Origin: Talaromyces rugulosus
Taxonomy: Eukaryota > Ascomycota > Eurotiomycetes > Eurotiales > Trichocomaceae
Assembly (NCBI RefSeq): GCF_013368755.1
Contig: NC_049564.1
Location: 1,124,001 to 1,188,000 of the forward strand
Length of the DNA stretch: 64,000 nt
Direction of reading: 5' to 3'
The position numbers were made by a program, and so were the translations under genes. The notes below the pieces were generated by a model. The model was not told where the DNA came from, ran no database searches, and saw only the letters and a program-made list of their open reading frames with translations. Shown one piece after another: positions 23,842-35,305 of this stretch; the first letter of the stretch is position 1; the number at the start of each line of letters is the position of its first letter.

Positions 23842-25245
23842 TCAGGCTTTTCCTAATCCGCTCTGTTCCATTTTTGTATCACGGAACATATTAAATGTCG
23901 ATTTGATGTCTCGGAAGAACTCCACTGGGTTGAACAATGCGAGCCAAGCGTGAATTCCCAAGGGACCACCCTGATAGCGCTTTACGTGGGGGCTGCCGGT
24001 CTCACTGTCGACTTCAGTCAGGTACTGCTGGGAATCACCAACACGTCTGACGTTCAATGTCGTGTATGGCTTGAGGGAATAGGCATAGTAGAATAAAAGC
24101 GCAAATGGGACCACCTGCAGACAGATAATCAGGGTAGGTAAGCCAATGATAATGTCTGCATAGGTCATGGTATCGGAAATCTTGAGGGTGCCGGTGGAGT
24201 TCAGAATCATGAATATGATCTGTTATTTATTAGGGTTTCGTCACTCTTTACATCAAAAAGGGGTCGATCTTTCTGACCTGTTCTAAGAACTCAAGGCCAA
24301 CAACCATCTTAAATGCCAAGAGCTTCATCATTGGCTTGTGTTCTTGCATGTAAGACTTTAGATTGCTGTGGAACCTGAGGATACTTGTCATTGCCACGGC
24401 AAGTGATAGGATCTCAATGACAGTGATCTATTTGAAGTGTCAGACCTAAATACATTGTCAAAAATACACTAAATGAACTTACATATAAGTGAGAAAAATG
24501 GGCACCTTTGCCTTCGAGGCAGTAAATTCCCTGTGCTTGCGTGATGCTTTGAACTATGGCGAGGACGAATGTGACAATGGGGTACTGCAGAACTAAATAC
24601 CAGGTATGCTGCGAGCGTACAAAGTCAGTTGAATCTCCCGCTATAAATTTCAGAGCACTAACCTTCAACCACAACAACCCGTTCGTTGTTTTGGTTCTGC
24701 CGTATCTCTTTGGAATGCTCAAAGATGCAAAGAACTCAACTCTGTGTCGGTCGTTCGGCGCGAGAAAATCGCAGAGCAACATGAGAAACCAATACAGGGC
24801 AACCCCTTGGAAAACCTTTGTCCATCCAACCATATAGACATATGCGTTGGGAAAGCATATTGAAAGAAATGAATAGAGCGTATATAATGGGAATAGTGTA
24901 GCAATTCTCATAATTCTTGAATCGACTCCCGTCAGTATCTCCGATAATTCGCTTACTTCAGAATAAGGCTTATTGAACTTACTTGAGCTGTTGGTGTGGA
25001 TCACTTAGGTGCGTTGCATGCCGAGCCATAACCGTGAAGATCACCAAGCAAGTGACACCCGTGCAAGCGCCAGAGAGTATCATATTAAAATGGTGAAAGG
25101 TGAAGTCGCCGACAAAGTTTTTGGATGCATCTAGTTGAGAAGCAAATTAGTTTATTGAGTTCGAAAGACCATTGGCGTTAAATTGCGCACCAGGACGCAG
25201 ATGGGACGGCATCGGGCAAGCTGTACTGCCATGGTGAAGGGCCAT
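23842..25245 (-). CDS. OSTalpha/TMEM184 family (DUF300) membrane protein
   Basis: Six exons on the minus strand, 25245-25191, 25130-24983, 24915-24663, 24608-24483, 24427-24278 and 24219-23842, join in frame to 369 residues. About seven hydrophobic segments are seen: around MILSGACTGVTCLVIFTVM, IATLFPLYTLYSFLSICFPNAYVYM, GVALYWFLMLLCDFLAP, YLVLQYPIVTFVLAIVQSITQA, EILSLAVAMTSILRF, MKLLAFKMVVGLEFLEQIIFM and IIIGLPTLIICLQVVPFALLFYYAYS. The IMRIA.L.P.Y....F.S..FP..Y.Y and LLCDF motifs mark the organic-solute-transporter-alpha/TMEM184 family; the fungal substrate is unknown. It looks intact although it is surrounded by RIP-damaged relics. The weakest junction is the exon 3 acceptor (TTCAAG). Confidence 0.85.
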
Positions 25246-25859
25246 TCTGAGCCTCGATACTCTAGATGAATGTGCTGTTGGTAAGAATTCTGTAAAAGTA
25301 GCCTCAGTAAAAGTATGAATCAGTCCTGACTAAGGAGTATTGAAAAGTGAATCGGTTGGATCAATTGATAATGATTTGAAGGCGGCAGGGAGATAGACGT
25401 TGTTTTTTATACCTATGAACAACTGTAGACTGAAATTATTGAGTCCATGCTTCGCTGTTATATTTAGGATATGACGTACTTCTAATACTCCACATAAGAA
25501 GCTAAACGGCCCTCCGACATGACTCCCCGAGTCCCCAGACATAATTAGTCCTTACATGATTCCATTCCGAACGGTAGACGATGTTTCTGATTAGCCAAAC
25601 ATCGTGGCTACTTAAAGAGGACTAGTGCAAGTGGAAGCACGCCCCAGGACTAATCACATTTCAGCCAATCACATCCCTGATATCTTCAGCCCCATCTGCC
25701 ATCTGGCATACTCTTATCGGCAAGCATATGCAGATCAGTCTACTCCGTACTCAATGCTGACTTCAAGCCAGCAGAAAAAGGATTCAAGAATCCGTTCCCC
25801 CTGCACCTCGAATCAAACAAGGTTCTCGTATCGTCTATTTTCTCCACAATTTGACGGGT
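25246..25859. other. Spacer between the OSTalpha-family gene and the transposase relic
   Basis: Probably holds the promoter of the OSTalpha-family gene. No other feature recognised. Confidence 0.3.
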
Positions 25860-25894
25860 TTATAGCCAATCGGACATCAGGCCGAACAACCGTG

Positions 25895-26808
25895 GCGCTG
25901 CAGAATGCATTGCCAACGAGCATCCCTTTATCATCTGATTAAAAGCCTGATTTGTAGGAAAAAGAGGGCTTGTAGTACGTCGCTTTAAAAGTCGCTTTAT
26001 AGAATTGGCCTGGTGCTGCAAAGTCCGAATATTATGAGGTGTTATAAGTGTACTGCTGTTGGTTGACGAGGTACCCGGTCTTGAAGGCACTGGAGTTGGT
26101 ATTTTCACAGTAATTTTTTAATTGAGATAGAACCGATTCAGGATTATGGCAAGATGCCTATATGCGAAAATCCACTATAATATTTCTTATAGTATAAATC
26201 TCCTCGCGTATCCCTGGTAGCATTGATGCTTATCAATATGGTTAATACCACAGCGCATCCAATCCTCAACCACACATCCGAAGCGGCGCTTAAGAACAGC
26301 AAAAACACCCACATCAAGTAGCTACAATAGATGCGAGGAATAAGGAGGCATGCATATAGAAATAATGTCATGGCCATGACAATATTGATCCCATTCCGGC
26401 GTTAAATGGCTACTGTGGCTATCTAATATCAGTAACCGGTATTTTCCAATCTTACGATACCTCGTAAATTTATCGAAGACAAAGTAATCCAATTTCATCT
26501 GATGTCCATCCATTTGGTGATTGAGTAATTGACCAATCAGTCTGTTTATGCTTGGGTTTGGATATAATCAATGGAGGAAGCACCCATCCTTGTGTGCTTA
26601 TACATTCCACAGCAGGGACCCATTCGCGATTTCCAGGTTGGATGAGGCTTGGTTTGCTCAATCTATCACGACTGCATATAACTTTTGCAGTGGCAATGAT
26701 CCCGAGAGCAAATCTAGTCTCATCAAAATTGTAAATTTCGTTTATCAACGGCGCGAGGACCAAGAAATATCCCGGATCCTGAAATCTGTGCTCACAGAGA
26801 TACCCCAT
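25895..26808 (-). mobile_element. Inactive Fot1/pogo-type (Tc1/mariner) DDE transposase relic
   Basis: Minus-strand segments in three frames cover the DDE domain and C-terminus. The first reads IYNFDETRFALGII, PGNREWVPAVECI and NGWTSDEIGL. After a frameshift near 26490 it reads YRLLILDSHSSHLTPEWDQYC and CMPPYSSHLL, then a TAG (expected Gln), LDVGVFAVLKRRFG; a third frame has HNIRTLQHQANSIKRLLKRRT. The three Asp of a DD35D triad are visible (NFDET, LILDSH, LDVG, the last two 35 residues apart), which is the Fot1/pogo spacing. The DNA-binding N-terminus is missing. The frameshifts and stop make it non-functional. Confidence 0.78.
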
Positions 26809-28135
26809 CAGCCTCTGTCGCTGCTCCAGAGGAATCTGGTGCTTCGCCCACAGGTAAGGACTCGCCTAGGCTATTTCAATGACGAAGCCACAAGGCCAAC
26901 AGATAACCAGCCGTGGATCGGAATTCCAGTAGAGCGGTAGATGGCGCCATTCGGGGAGTGTGGCTGTCATGTTATTAAGACAGTTAAAAGATGGGAAGAT
27001 ATATGGATTAAAAAAGACCAGAAGGACGACATATCACTCTATATAACGATCCATGCTGTAACGCTATCTCTACGCGTGCACAGACTTGAGGACCCGGCCA
27101 ACAATTAACCCAGTAGACTAGGTATCCGGACATCGGAAACTCCAACCTCGCCCCAAATCCTAGATATTTGTTTCCAAAAATTTTTGTCCATACAATGATT
27201 CATTTGTAGCCTAGAAACCGAGTCTTTACAAAAGCGCATGGTGTATTTTGCATGTTGCTGGGGTGTGCGCATTCCGGTCACTGCATGTCCTGATCGACGG
27301 ATACCGAACATACCACCACTCAGCACGATCCCATCGAGATATGCCCGATATCTAGCCCCAAGAAAGGTCTGAGAATAAAGCCGTCTGTTTAGTCTGAAGA
27401 GCAAGACTTTATAAAAGCGCATGCCATGTTTATAAGTTTACGAACACTACATATCCGGTATCCGGGCGCCGGACGGATAAGCCACATCTATACCCTGGAT
27501 GCCAAGCCCAAACAATCTATTCACGATAGAGTCGCGACCTGCAAACTGGGTCTTGTACATCTTTTTTGAAACAAAGAAAGATACAACATCAGACCCCGGA
27601 AATCCGAGGTAGCATTCCTCTCATTGACTCGAAAGCTGCTTGGCTAAAGCCCTTTGTGTTTTCAAATGTTGATTCTTGTATAGCTAGAACCGAAGGTATG
27701 TTGGGGTGATCGATCCGGCGAGAAGAGATCGCCTTGGCCAGTGAGAAAGTCCAATTCGACCACGATCGCGGGGCGAAGTCTGCGAGAACTTCGAGCGAGA
27801 GGTGCATCATTTGTTGTCCATGCATTGTCTGGATCATTGAAATATGGCATTTCTTCCTTGGGAGAGGCACAGTATTTATTGAATAGTAATAAGGTTGTAT
27901 CATTTCATCTTTTCTAATACTTTAGAGAGGGTTTATGCTAAAGATATATAAACATCGGGCTATTATGACTAGTATCCCGGGTTATTCGTCTTTTGCCTGT
28001 GATCATATGCCCAAGAAAAAATGAGATTAAAATCTCGACTCTGATGAGTGGCTCCCATCCCACCTAACACCTTTGATGATTGACATTTTTGAATAGAAAC
28101 TAAACATCCAATCTCCCACACTATATCTAGATGCC
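26809..28135. other. Accessory stretch, unrecognised relic DNA
   Basis: No intact gene. Two short blocks are imperfectly repeated about 180-340 bp apart: CTTTA(C/T)AAAAGCGCATG at about 27224 and 27405, and a GTATCCGG..CCGGA-like block at about 27120 and 27460; differences are mostly transitions. Minus-strand frames at 27105-27422 (105 aa) and 27589-27903 (104 aa) have no family features. Confidence 0.3.
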
Positions 28136-28290
28136 CTAGTTCCAGACTGTCGTTTCGAGTTTGATGGTTTCCCTCTCTTTCTCATCCTTCACATCCAGGA
28201 AATCACTCCTCCTGAACACAAAACCTCCTAGCACCGTCTCGTCACCACTCCCATCATCAGCCTTCCTGATAACACTAAACGGGTAACATA
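28136..28290 (-). pseudogene. Possible 3'-terminal exon of a lost gene
   Basis: Behind an acceptor-like AACAATTAG, the minus strand is open for 50 codons: YPFSVIRKADDGSGDE, then VLGGFVFRRSDFLDV and ending ETTVWN before TAG. Charge balance and codon use look protein-like in contrast to the surroundings, but nothing upstream continues the frame. Family not recognised. Confidence 0.35.
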
Positions 28291-28539
28291 GCTAATTGTT
28301 AAGATCCATGTGGGAGCTATTATTTTCATTTGAATTAGAGTCCTCGCCCTTATTATGACACGGGACTTCTTGGTATTCGTATTACGTGGGTATCTCCTCT
28401 ATCTGTAATCCAAGTTTTCCAAAGTTGGAAAATTTTGTCCATTCTATCATCATTTTGCCTCGATGACATGATTCCTGTGTCGTCAACCGTCTGCAAAATC
28501 CTGTGCCCGATCGACGTATTGTCATCGGTCTCTGGGTGA

Positions 28540-28695
28540 GTAACTTTAGGGTCCCTATTTTAGACCCTGTGTGCTCTCTGGATCTCGTAGGTCCTGTTCC
28601 CTAAGCGATGATCCTAGAGCTACGACTGAGTATAAAGCAGTACCGTTAGGCTCACCCTAGCATCGCACATGTTTGTTATATAGGTAATTACTAAA
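28540..28695. repeat. LTR-like repeat copy B, diverged
   Basis: Aligns collinearly with about 23070-23210: AGGGTCCCTATTTTAGACCC against AGGCCCCTATTTCGGGCT, GTGCTC in both, AGTATAAAGC against AGCATAAAGC, and CCTAGCATCGCACA..TTTGTTATATA against CCTAGCGTCGCACA..TTTGTTATATA. Most differences are G/A or C/T transitions. The ends of this copy could not be found. Confidence 0.55.
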
Positions 28696-29189
28696 TGCAT
28701 GTTCATCGTCCAGAAATAAGCCCTGGCTTTCCAATTCAATTGTATGTATAATGGCACAAAGAACGCTAAACACATAAAAAAAACACATGAATCCTACCTA
28801 TGATGGCAACAAACAAGTAGATAAACAAAAAACAGCCGTTGAAAAAAAAAGTCAAATGTATAGTCAAGTAGTAAACAAGCAATAATGAGATGGTATCGTG
28901 CGTGGAGTCCAACAAGGAAAAATCATCGGTAACGTTTTAACGTCGAACTAAACTTTTCAAGAATTCATGAAAAAAAAACACAGGCAGTCACTGGATAGTT
29001 GAACAAAAAAAAAGAGAGAGAAAAGAGAAAAGACCGAGCTCAAGGGGTATTAGAAGGAGAACGACCAAGAGAGTTATGCAGATGACTGCCGACTAGCGGC
29101 GGTGCAAAAATCCCAAAGAATTCTTCTCTGTCAGTCTAAAAAAGTAGACAATTCGTGTAGTGTATGTAATAAGAGTATAGCCTAAGTGA
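28696..29189. other. AT-rich edge of the accessory block
   Basis: A-rich with several poly-A runs (28778, 28840, 28970, 29010). Probably includes the 3' UTR of the LRR gene. No gene seen. Confidence 0.35.
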
Positions 29190-32100
29190 CTATTCAAAAT
29201 CCATTTGCGGGAGTGTCCAATTGATTTGCGGCGGTGCATCAGTCGTTTTGACCCTCAGCGACTCTTTCGAGTCTCCAAAACTGCTAAACTGACGCATGCC
29301 TCTCATCGCCGACTGGCGGTTGGGAAGCAATTTTCTCAACGAAGACGCTGCCAGGCCACTGGTGCTGTGGAAACTTTTAGACCCGGTTCCTGTACTTGTG
29401 GACAGGTTACTGGAACTGCCAGTGCTTCGGATGCTTTCTGCGGTATGAGCTGTCTTTCGGATTGCAGGGACTGGAAGGGCGAGCTGAGGTGAAGAGTTTG
29501 ATGAAGCAGTATACTCTGCCGTGCTGACGCGAGCAGCTTTCTCGAAGGCAACTGAAGTCGGTGAAACAGGTCGTGTTGTTTCTCCCACTTTCAAAGACTC
29601 AAGTGTACGCGTAGAAAAGCTGCTCGACATTGTGATGACAGGTGATCCACTTGCAGAACTATCTTCCAGGGCATCGTCATCTACCTGAGATGAGTCGGAC
29701 ACTTTCGCAGGCCCGTTCACATCAAGCTTGTGCATATCTCCCAACATAGCAAAAAGATCGCTGGACATGCCAGGGTGAGACTCGTCAACTACCGTAGGCT
29801 TATTCGGATCTATTTCTTTGTGATCGATGCTATCGAGAGGAATATCGTGCAGAATACAATAATTCCTATACAAACACTGACGGAGTCGGTCCACTTCGTC
29901 ATCCCATCTGTTGTTTAATGAGAGCAGTGTGGTTTCCACTTCATGTCTCAAAGGATCCGAGTTTGACGGCTCTGCCAGGGATTGAGAGGACGAGTAAGAA
30001 CCTATAAAGCTGCCTTTTGACAGCTGAGGCGAGACTTGATGTTTTGCAAGTTTATGGCCGCCAGATGGCTGTCCAATTGCTATGGCAGCGTGGAACGAAC
30101 GACGAAGAGAACTGGCAGCAGAACTAGGAGGATGCAGAGCGGTCTCGCGATGGATATTCTCAATCTCCCGACGAATCTTCTCCAAGGAATTATGGCGGTC
30201 CGAATTCATGTTAGGGAGAAGAATGACTGAGGTATTTTGCTGAAGACCATTAACAAGAACCGTGAAGGACTGGAGATTCATGTCATTGTTTTCACAGTAG
30301 ATTTCACGAAGGGAGGAATTATGCTCGAGAACTGTTGCCAAGGTGCTCGCGCCTGGCAGACCAAGCTTTTGGTGTTCAATCCGGAGCACACGCAAAGACT
30401 TGTTCTTCTGTAAGCCCGTCAGAGCCTGGTTTAGGCCAATACCGAAACGAGCGACGTCCAAATGGGCGTACTCGCCACTGATATCTAGCTCCTCCAGGGT
30501 TTCATTTTCTTCAAACATCAATTGTAGCGCTTCGCAGGTTTCTGGGCCAGCGTCATAAGGGAGTGATGCTTTGGAGATATCAAGGTAGCGCAATGTGGTA
30601 TTCTTCCTCACCGCCTCAACCAGTTCCCGAAAATGCTCTTCCTTCTTGAAATCGATCATGCGCATTGACAGGTGAGTTGGGGCATGGTTCTCTGCAATAG
30701 CCTGAAACAAGAGAGTATAGTCGGTGTCTAAATTATTCTCGTTGACATGGAGATGCATCTCTCGACTGGTTTGAGGCTTCTGCGTAATACAACGAAGAAA
30801 TGTAGCAACGTCCGCACCAGTCAGTCCGCATTGATCTAACCGTAGAGTCCTAAGAGACGATGACCGGTCACTCGCCAAGTAAGCTGCGATGGAATCCACA
30901 GTCTGCTCATTCATAGCAGTCTGGCTTAGAGAGAGCTCTTCCAGACGCCAGTTCAACAAAGTCTCAGGTGCGATCAGGGGGCCGGGCCCCGAAGTCCTAG
31001 CGACACGGGTTAGATTGATCTTTCGGATATGACCAAAGTAGCCGATCTGCTGTTGGAAAAGCTCCGGACTGAGTCGCCCTTGGATTCCAGAAATATTTAT
31101 CGCTTCCAGGGTTGCTTCCTGAGTAATGAGGGTCGACAAGATGAGATCGAGATCATGAACAGAGAGACCACAGTCTCCTACCTCGAGGGCTCGCAAATGG
31201 CTAGTCCGTTGAGAGGCAGCATCGACCAAATAATCGAGGTCTGAATCACCTAGTTTGATACCGTTGAGGACAATCCAGTCGACATTTGTGTACTGTCGAC
31301 GACAGAGTGGAAAGATGGCTTCGGGAATACCACAACCTGGATCACGGGCACCGCTATCAAATATAGGAGTTCTCGATAAACAAAAGGAAAAGTCGACTTT
31401 TCGTAACCTTTTGCTTTTCAGCGCCAAGGCACGAATTTCCTGAGACAACAGGGACAGGCGATCCTGGCCTGCAATGTTGACCGGTGACCCAGTCCTGGAT
31501 ACAAGAATATCGGGGTCGAGTCCATGGGAGTCACGAGTTTTCTGCAAAGCGTCGAGGCTGATGCCACTGAACGAAATGGAGACAAAGGTTTCATTGTAAC
31601 GAAGGGCCCGCATAACAGCCAGGAGCTCCAGAACGGTATAATGTTGACGTCGACTGGCGGCTGGAGGTAGAAGCCTGAAGCAAGGAGCATCTTCGCAGTC
31701 CAAATCGATAGTGTAGCAAATGTTTGAGGTGTCTATAGCATAGCTGGCTGAGTAGGCAATGAGAGTGCGGTCAAAACAGCCAAAGTCCTCGTCAAGCTCT
31801 GGGGCCGGGATAAGATCGCCGTGAACGACTTCGGCAGAAGCTATGATTTCATATGGCTGGTGCAACCAAAGAGGACGTAAGAACTCCGTGCGCTGGCGAA
31901 TCCACAATGCGATTTCAACCGATGATACCGAAGCCAGGTGTAAAAAGCATGGATTACCCGGAGGGACCCTTTGAAAGTCAGCGTTACAATGCAATCAAAT
32001 ACAAGGAGAAGAAGGGCCAAAAGAGCGAAAAAAGGAAAAAGAGGGATGGCCTACCGAAATGTCAGTTGAAACCTATCATCTCCGGAATGCATTAACAGCG

Positions 32101-33256
32101 AAGTTAAAGCCATCAATCCAAAGGATGCGCCGTTATCGAGTTCGCTGAGAGAAATGAGCGAAGACCGGCTTGACTGTTTCTGAAGAGGGAGGAGATGTAT
32201 TTTATGGAGGCCAATGGCAAGGTAGTACACTGTTGCGGACAGCTTCACAATCTCGTCGGCAGAGGACCGATTGGCGAGCTTGTTTGAAGACCGCTGTACC
32301 ACACGGAAAAGCTGGAAATTCTCCGGGTCATAGTCTCGATCCTGCTCAAGCACTCTGATGGCATTTTCCAAGGCTCTGCCCTCGAAAGGTAGCGGCTCTA
32401 GCGTGCGCATGGAGTGGGCAGCCGAACGGATACCAATCAGCCAAAGATTCTGCTCGTCAGGGTCGGCGAACTGAATGGCCATCAAGGCGGCTTTGTTGGT
32501 TCGGTCATCGAGGTAGGACAGCTCCAGGGTGGACTGGTGCCTCGAATCATCAGCTCGGTGAACGGAGACAATGCTAGTCAAGGCGATTGCCGCAATATCG
32601 CTACTGTATGCTGATACACCGTGGTCTTGTAGAGACGCAATAGAGACGATCGACTGGCGATTGACCGGGGTTGTTCGGCCGGAAGGCGCTGAAATGGTGG
32701 GGAATAGATCAGATGCCTTTCCCTGGCTCTTGAAACGAATCAAATGGGTATCAGTCAAGACTAGGTAATGGTGTCGCTTCCGCCACATGGTCCCTGCTGT
32801 CTGGACTTCGCCATGGTGTAAGACGACGTGGCCGAGTAATCTCTTGGGATGGGGTGACGGAGGATTGGAGTCGTCATCGTCGAGTAAAGGGCTTCTATTT
32901 GCCCTGTCATCGTCTTCAAAGGACTGCAAGGAACGTAAGGAGCCAAGCATGGACGATCGTTTGTTTCGTTGAAAAGATTTGCGCTGCTGTTTGTGGGCCT
33001 CAGGAGGAGCGGCGATAGAGAAAGCCGATTCCGAGGCAGAGGTCTGCGGCCGGCGCAGGACATTTGTCGAGCGACCAGGACTCTGGTCTCGAGTGCCAAA
33101 AAAGCCGGAATTGCGTCGAGTTCGCTTCTTCGTCGAGGACAGGCCGTCTGAGGAGGAGCGGTCGTGGGAGGCGGGAATAGGGGTGGTGGTCGACGAGGAG
33201 TGGAAGAAAGTGAAGCTCTTTCTCCGCTGCTTCTTGTTGACCAGGGTTTCGGCCAT
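29190..33256 (-). CDS. Large PH-like and leucine-rich-repeat protein
   Basis: Two exons, 33256-32055 and 31968-29190 (86-nt intron with CTGAC branch), give 1326 residues. Residues 1-130 are Ser/Arg-rich and disordered. From about 145 a PH-like domain is suggested by GHVVLHHGEVQTAGTMWRKRHHYLVLTDTHLIRFKS and a C-terminal helix EQNLWLIGIRSAAHSM. From about 540 to 1010 there are repeated RNI-type LRRs, for example LRTLRLDQCGLTGADVATFL, LRYLDISKASL, LEELDISGEYA and LREIYCENNDM. The C-terminal 300 residues are again Ser-rich. The PH-plus-LRR order recalls CARMIL-like actin regulators, but no capping-protein motif was seen, so the role is unassigned. Likely peripheral to membranes. Confidence 0.8.
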
Positions 33257-34792
33257 GGTTCTTATTAAAGCGGTGTCAATGGTGTCGCTTCCCCACGATG
33301 ATGCCGTCAGGTTGCTACAAGGACGACAGCGGCAGAATTAAAGGCTGGACTCCAGCCAACCAGGGCCGGGAATAAATACAAGGGAGGAGAAGGAGGAGAA
33401 GAAAAGAAGCACGGAATTAGCACAGCACCCGACCGTTCGTATGATGAATAGTTCTGGCAAGCAGAACAGGAAGAAAACAGGCTAGCAGCCACATGGGAAC
33501 TAGGAAGATGGGCAAAAGTGAGGGGGGGCGACCTGGAGGCCGGGGTTAAGAGGCGGAAGGCATCGAAGGGGAGATAAAGGGACAACTGGTCGCAACAATC
33601 CGGATGGCTGCCAGACTGCCGCAGACGGAGGCAGGTTGAGGCTGGCGGTGGCGAGACGCTGTGATGGAGATAACCGCGATAAGTAACTTGGTGACGATAG
33701 CGACGATAACCGGGGCGGCAGGCACACAGGGGCAGCAGAAAGAGCCGGATGCGGATGCCAAGACGACAACAGGAAGAAAGACGTGCAACCCAGCTGGAGG
33801 TTTTGTTCAAGTGTCTCTGTGTGACCGTGATGTCAGGACTGCAAACGTCGAGTACGTAGCTAGTGACGCACGGATCTCGAGGGAGGAGAGGAGAGATGAT
33901 AAGAGAGAAGCGAAGACGAGAAGAGGAGGAAGAAGAAGAAGAAGGAGAAGGAGAAGAGAAAGAGGTCCAGGACCGGACGAGATGCAGCAGCCAGACAGAA
34001 GGCACAAGAGGAGAAGACAAGAGAAAAACGCTGACGTGCCTGGCGACTCAAATAATCAAATAATCAAACAAAATAAGCAAAACATCGAAAAAAAGTAACC
34101 ACTGGCGCGTGGGGCTCGGAGCTTCCGCCGTCGGCCAATCAGCAAGCCTGAACAGCCGGGAACGGAAGGCACCCGCCTCGATCCGCGCTGCTGATTGGCT
34201 GCTCGGGGCGGCGCTAAGTCCTTGTCTCACTCAGCCGCGCTCGCTGATTGGGTCGATTGGCTTCCAACTGCATCCTGATTGGTGGTCTTTGAATCGGGAG
34301 ACCCACTCTGCCGATAACCCGATCCAGATATCACGATCACTCCGGAGTACCACTATTAGCATCATCAATTCATGCAATTACGGAGGATAATCGCCAATTG
34401 ATGGATCAATTGAAAATCTCCTGCTAACTCACCATGTTTGCCGGCCCAGTTTGATTTTGAAAGTACTCTCTGACACGTCGACTAGCCCGATCAGCAGGAC
34501 GATGACGAAACAGAGACATCGGGCCCACATGTCTTTCTTGCCAGCGTATAATTTATCATGCTACACTTATAGTCGCTTTTTGGTTGAGAGCTAAAGAAGT
34601 CAGTGCGGGATTCGCAATGGCATTGACGTACGTGTATTATTTAATATTACTGTGTACATATTATGTTTATCCCATGCATATATTCAGACTATTACCCCGG
34701 GATTTACAGCCATCACCAATCAATTGACCAATGGATGGCCCAATATAAATTTGTCTCAGCGCCAGCGCCAGCACCCATAAAATTACTGCGAT
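33257..34792. promoter_or_regulatory. Long upstream region of the LRR gene with a cluster of five CCAAT boxes
   Basis: 1.5 kb with no gene. About 33870-33980 is almost pure purine on the plus strand (GA-rich), which would be a CT-rich leader in the LRR transcript. Five CCAAT/ATTGG cores lie at 34135-34139, 34194-34198, 34247-34251, 34256-34260 and 34278-34282. Since both flanking genes are on the minus strand, the cluster is most simply the LRR gene promoter with a leader of roughly 0.9 kb. Confidence 0.5.
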
Positions 34793-35305
34793 TTACTCCC
34801 CCATTCTCCTCTCCAACCTCCTCTTCTTCCTCAGCATTTCCATGTACTCGCCCGCCCGCTTTTCCGCCCAAATACTACCGCCCAGAGTCATAACCGCAAT
34901 GTGCAAAAACACTTTAAACTGTGGTGTCAGCCCGCGGTAGACGCGGGACATGGGCGCCAAGCTCTCGGACAATGACGTGAGCGGCCGGTAGAACACGTGC
35001 TGGCGAATACCATGTGCTGAGAAGGGAGATTTTTTGCTAGACGCTGATGTCGATGTTGATGTTGTGGTGTCGGTGTTGGTGGGTGGAGAGGCCTTGTCGA
35101 ATGTGAATGGGTGCGGTAGCACGAGTATCAAATGTGCGAGGATAGACATGGAGCCAAACTAGCAGATCGTTAACAAACAACGCCCCCAAAAAGTAGCAAG
35201 TAAAAAGCATACTCGGAGAGCACCTGTGGCAAACCCTTTGACCGCCTCATTGGTGATCTGTTCGGGCGGCTCGACCTGGGCTCGCACGCTCGTGGGCGGC
35301 GGCAT
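34793..35305 (-). CDS. Conserved small fungal protein, function unknown
   Basis: Two exons, 35305-35213 and 35158-34793, join in phase to 152 residues. The N-terminus MPPPTSVRAQVEPPEQITNE leads to AVKGFATGALRFGSMSILAHLILV, a moderately hydrophobic helix. A Ser/Thr-rich spacer follows, then SRVYRGLTPQFKVFLHIAVMTLGGSIWAE, a second possible membrane helix, and a basic tail KKRRLERRMGE. Two helices with a basic C-terminus suggest a small organelle membrane protein, perhaps mitochondrial (inference). Family not recognised by name. It is divergent from HIS3, sharing 544 bp. Confidence 0.72.
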
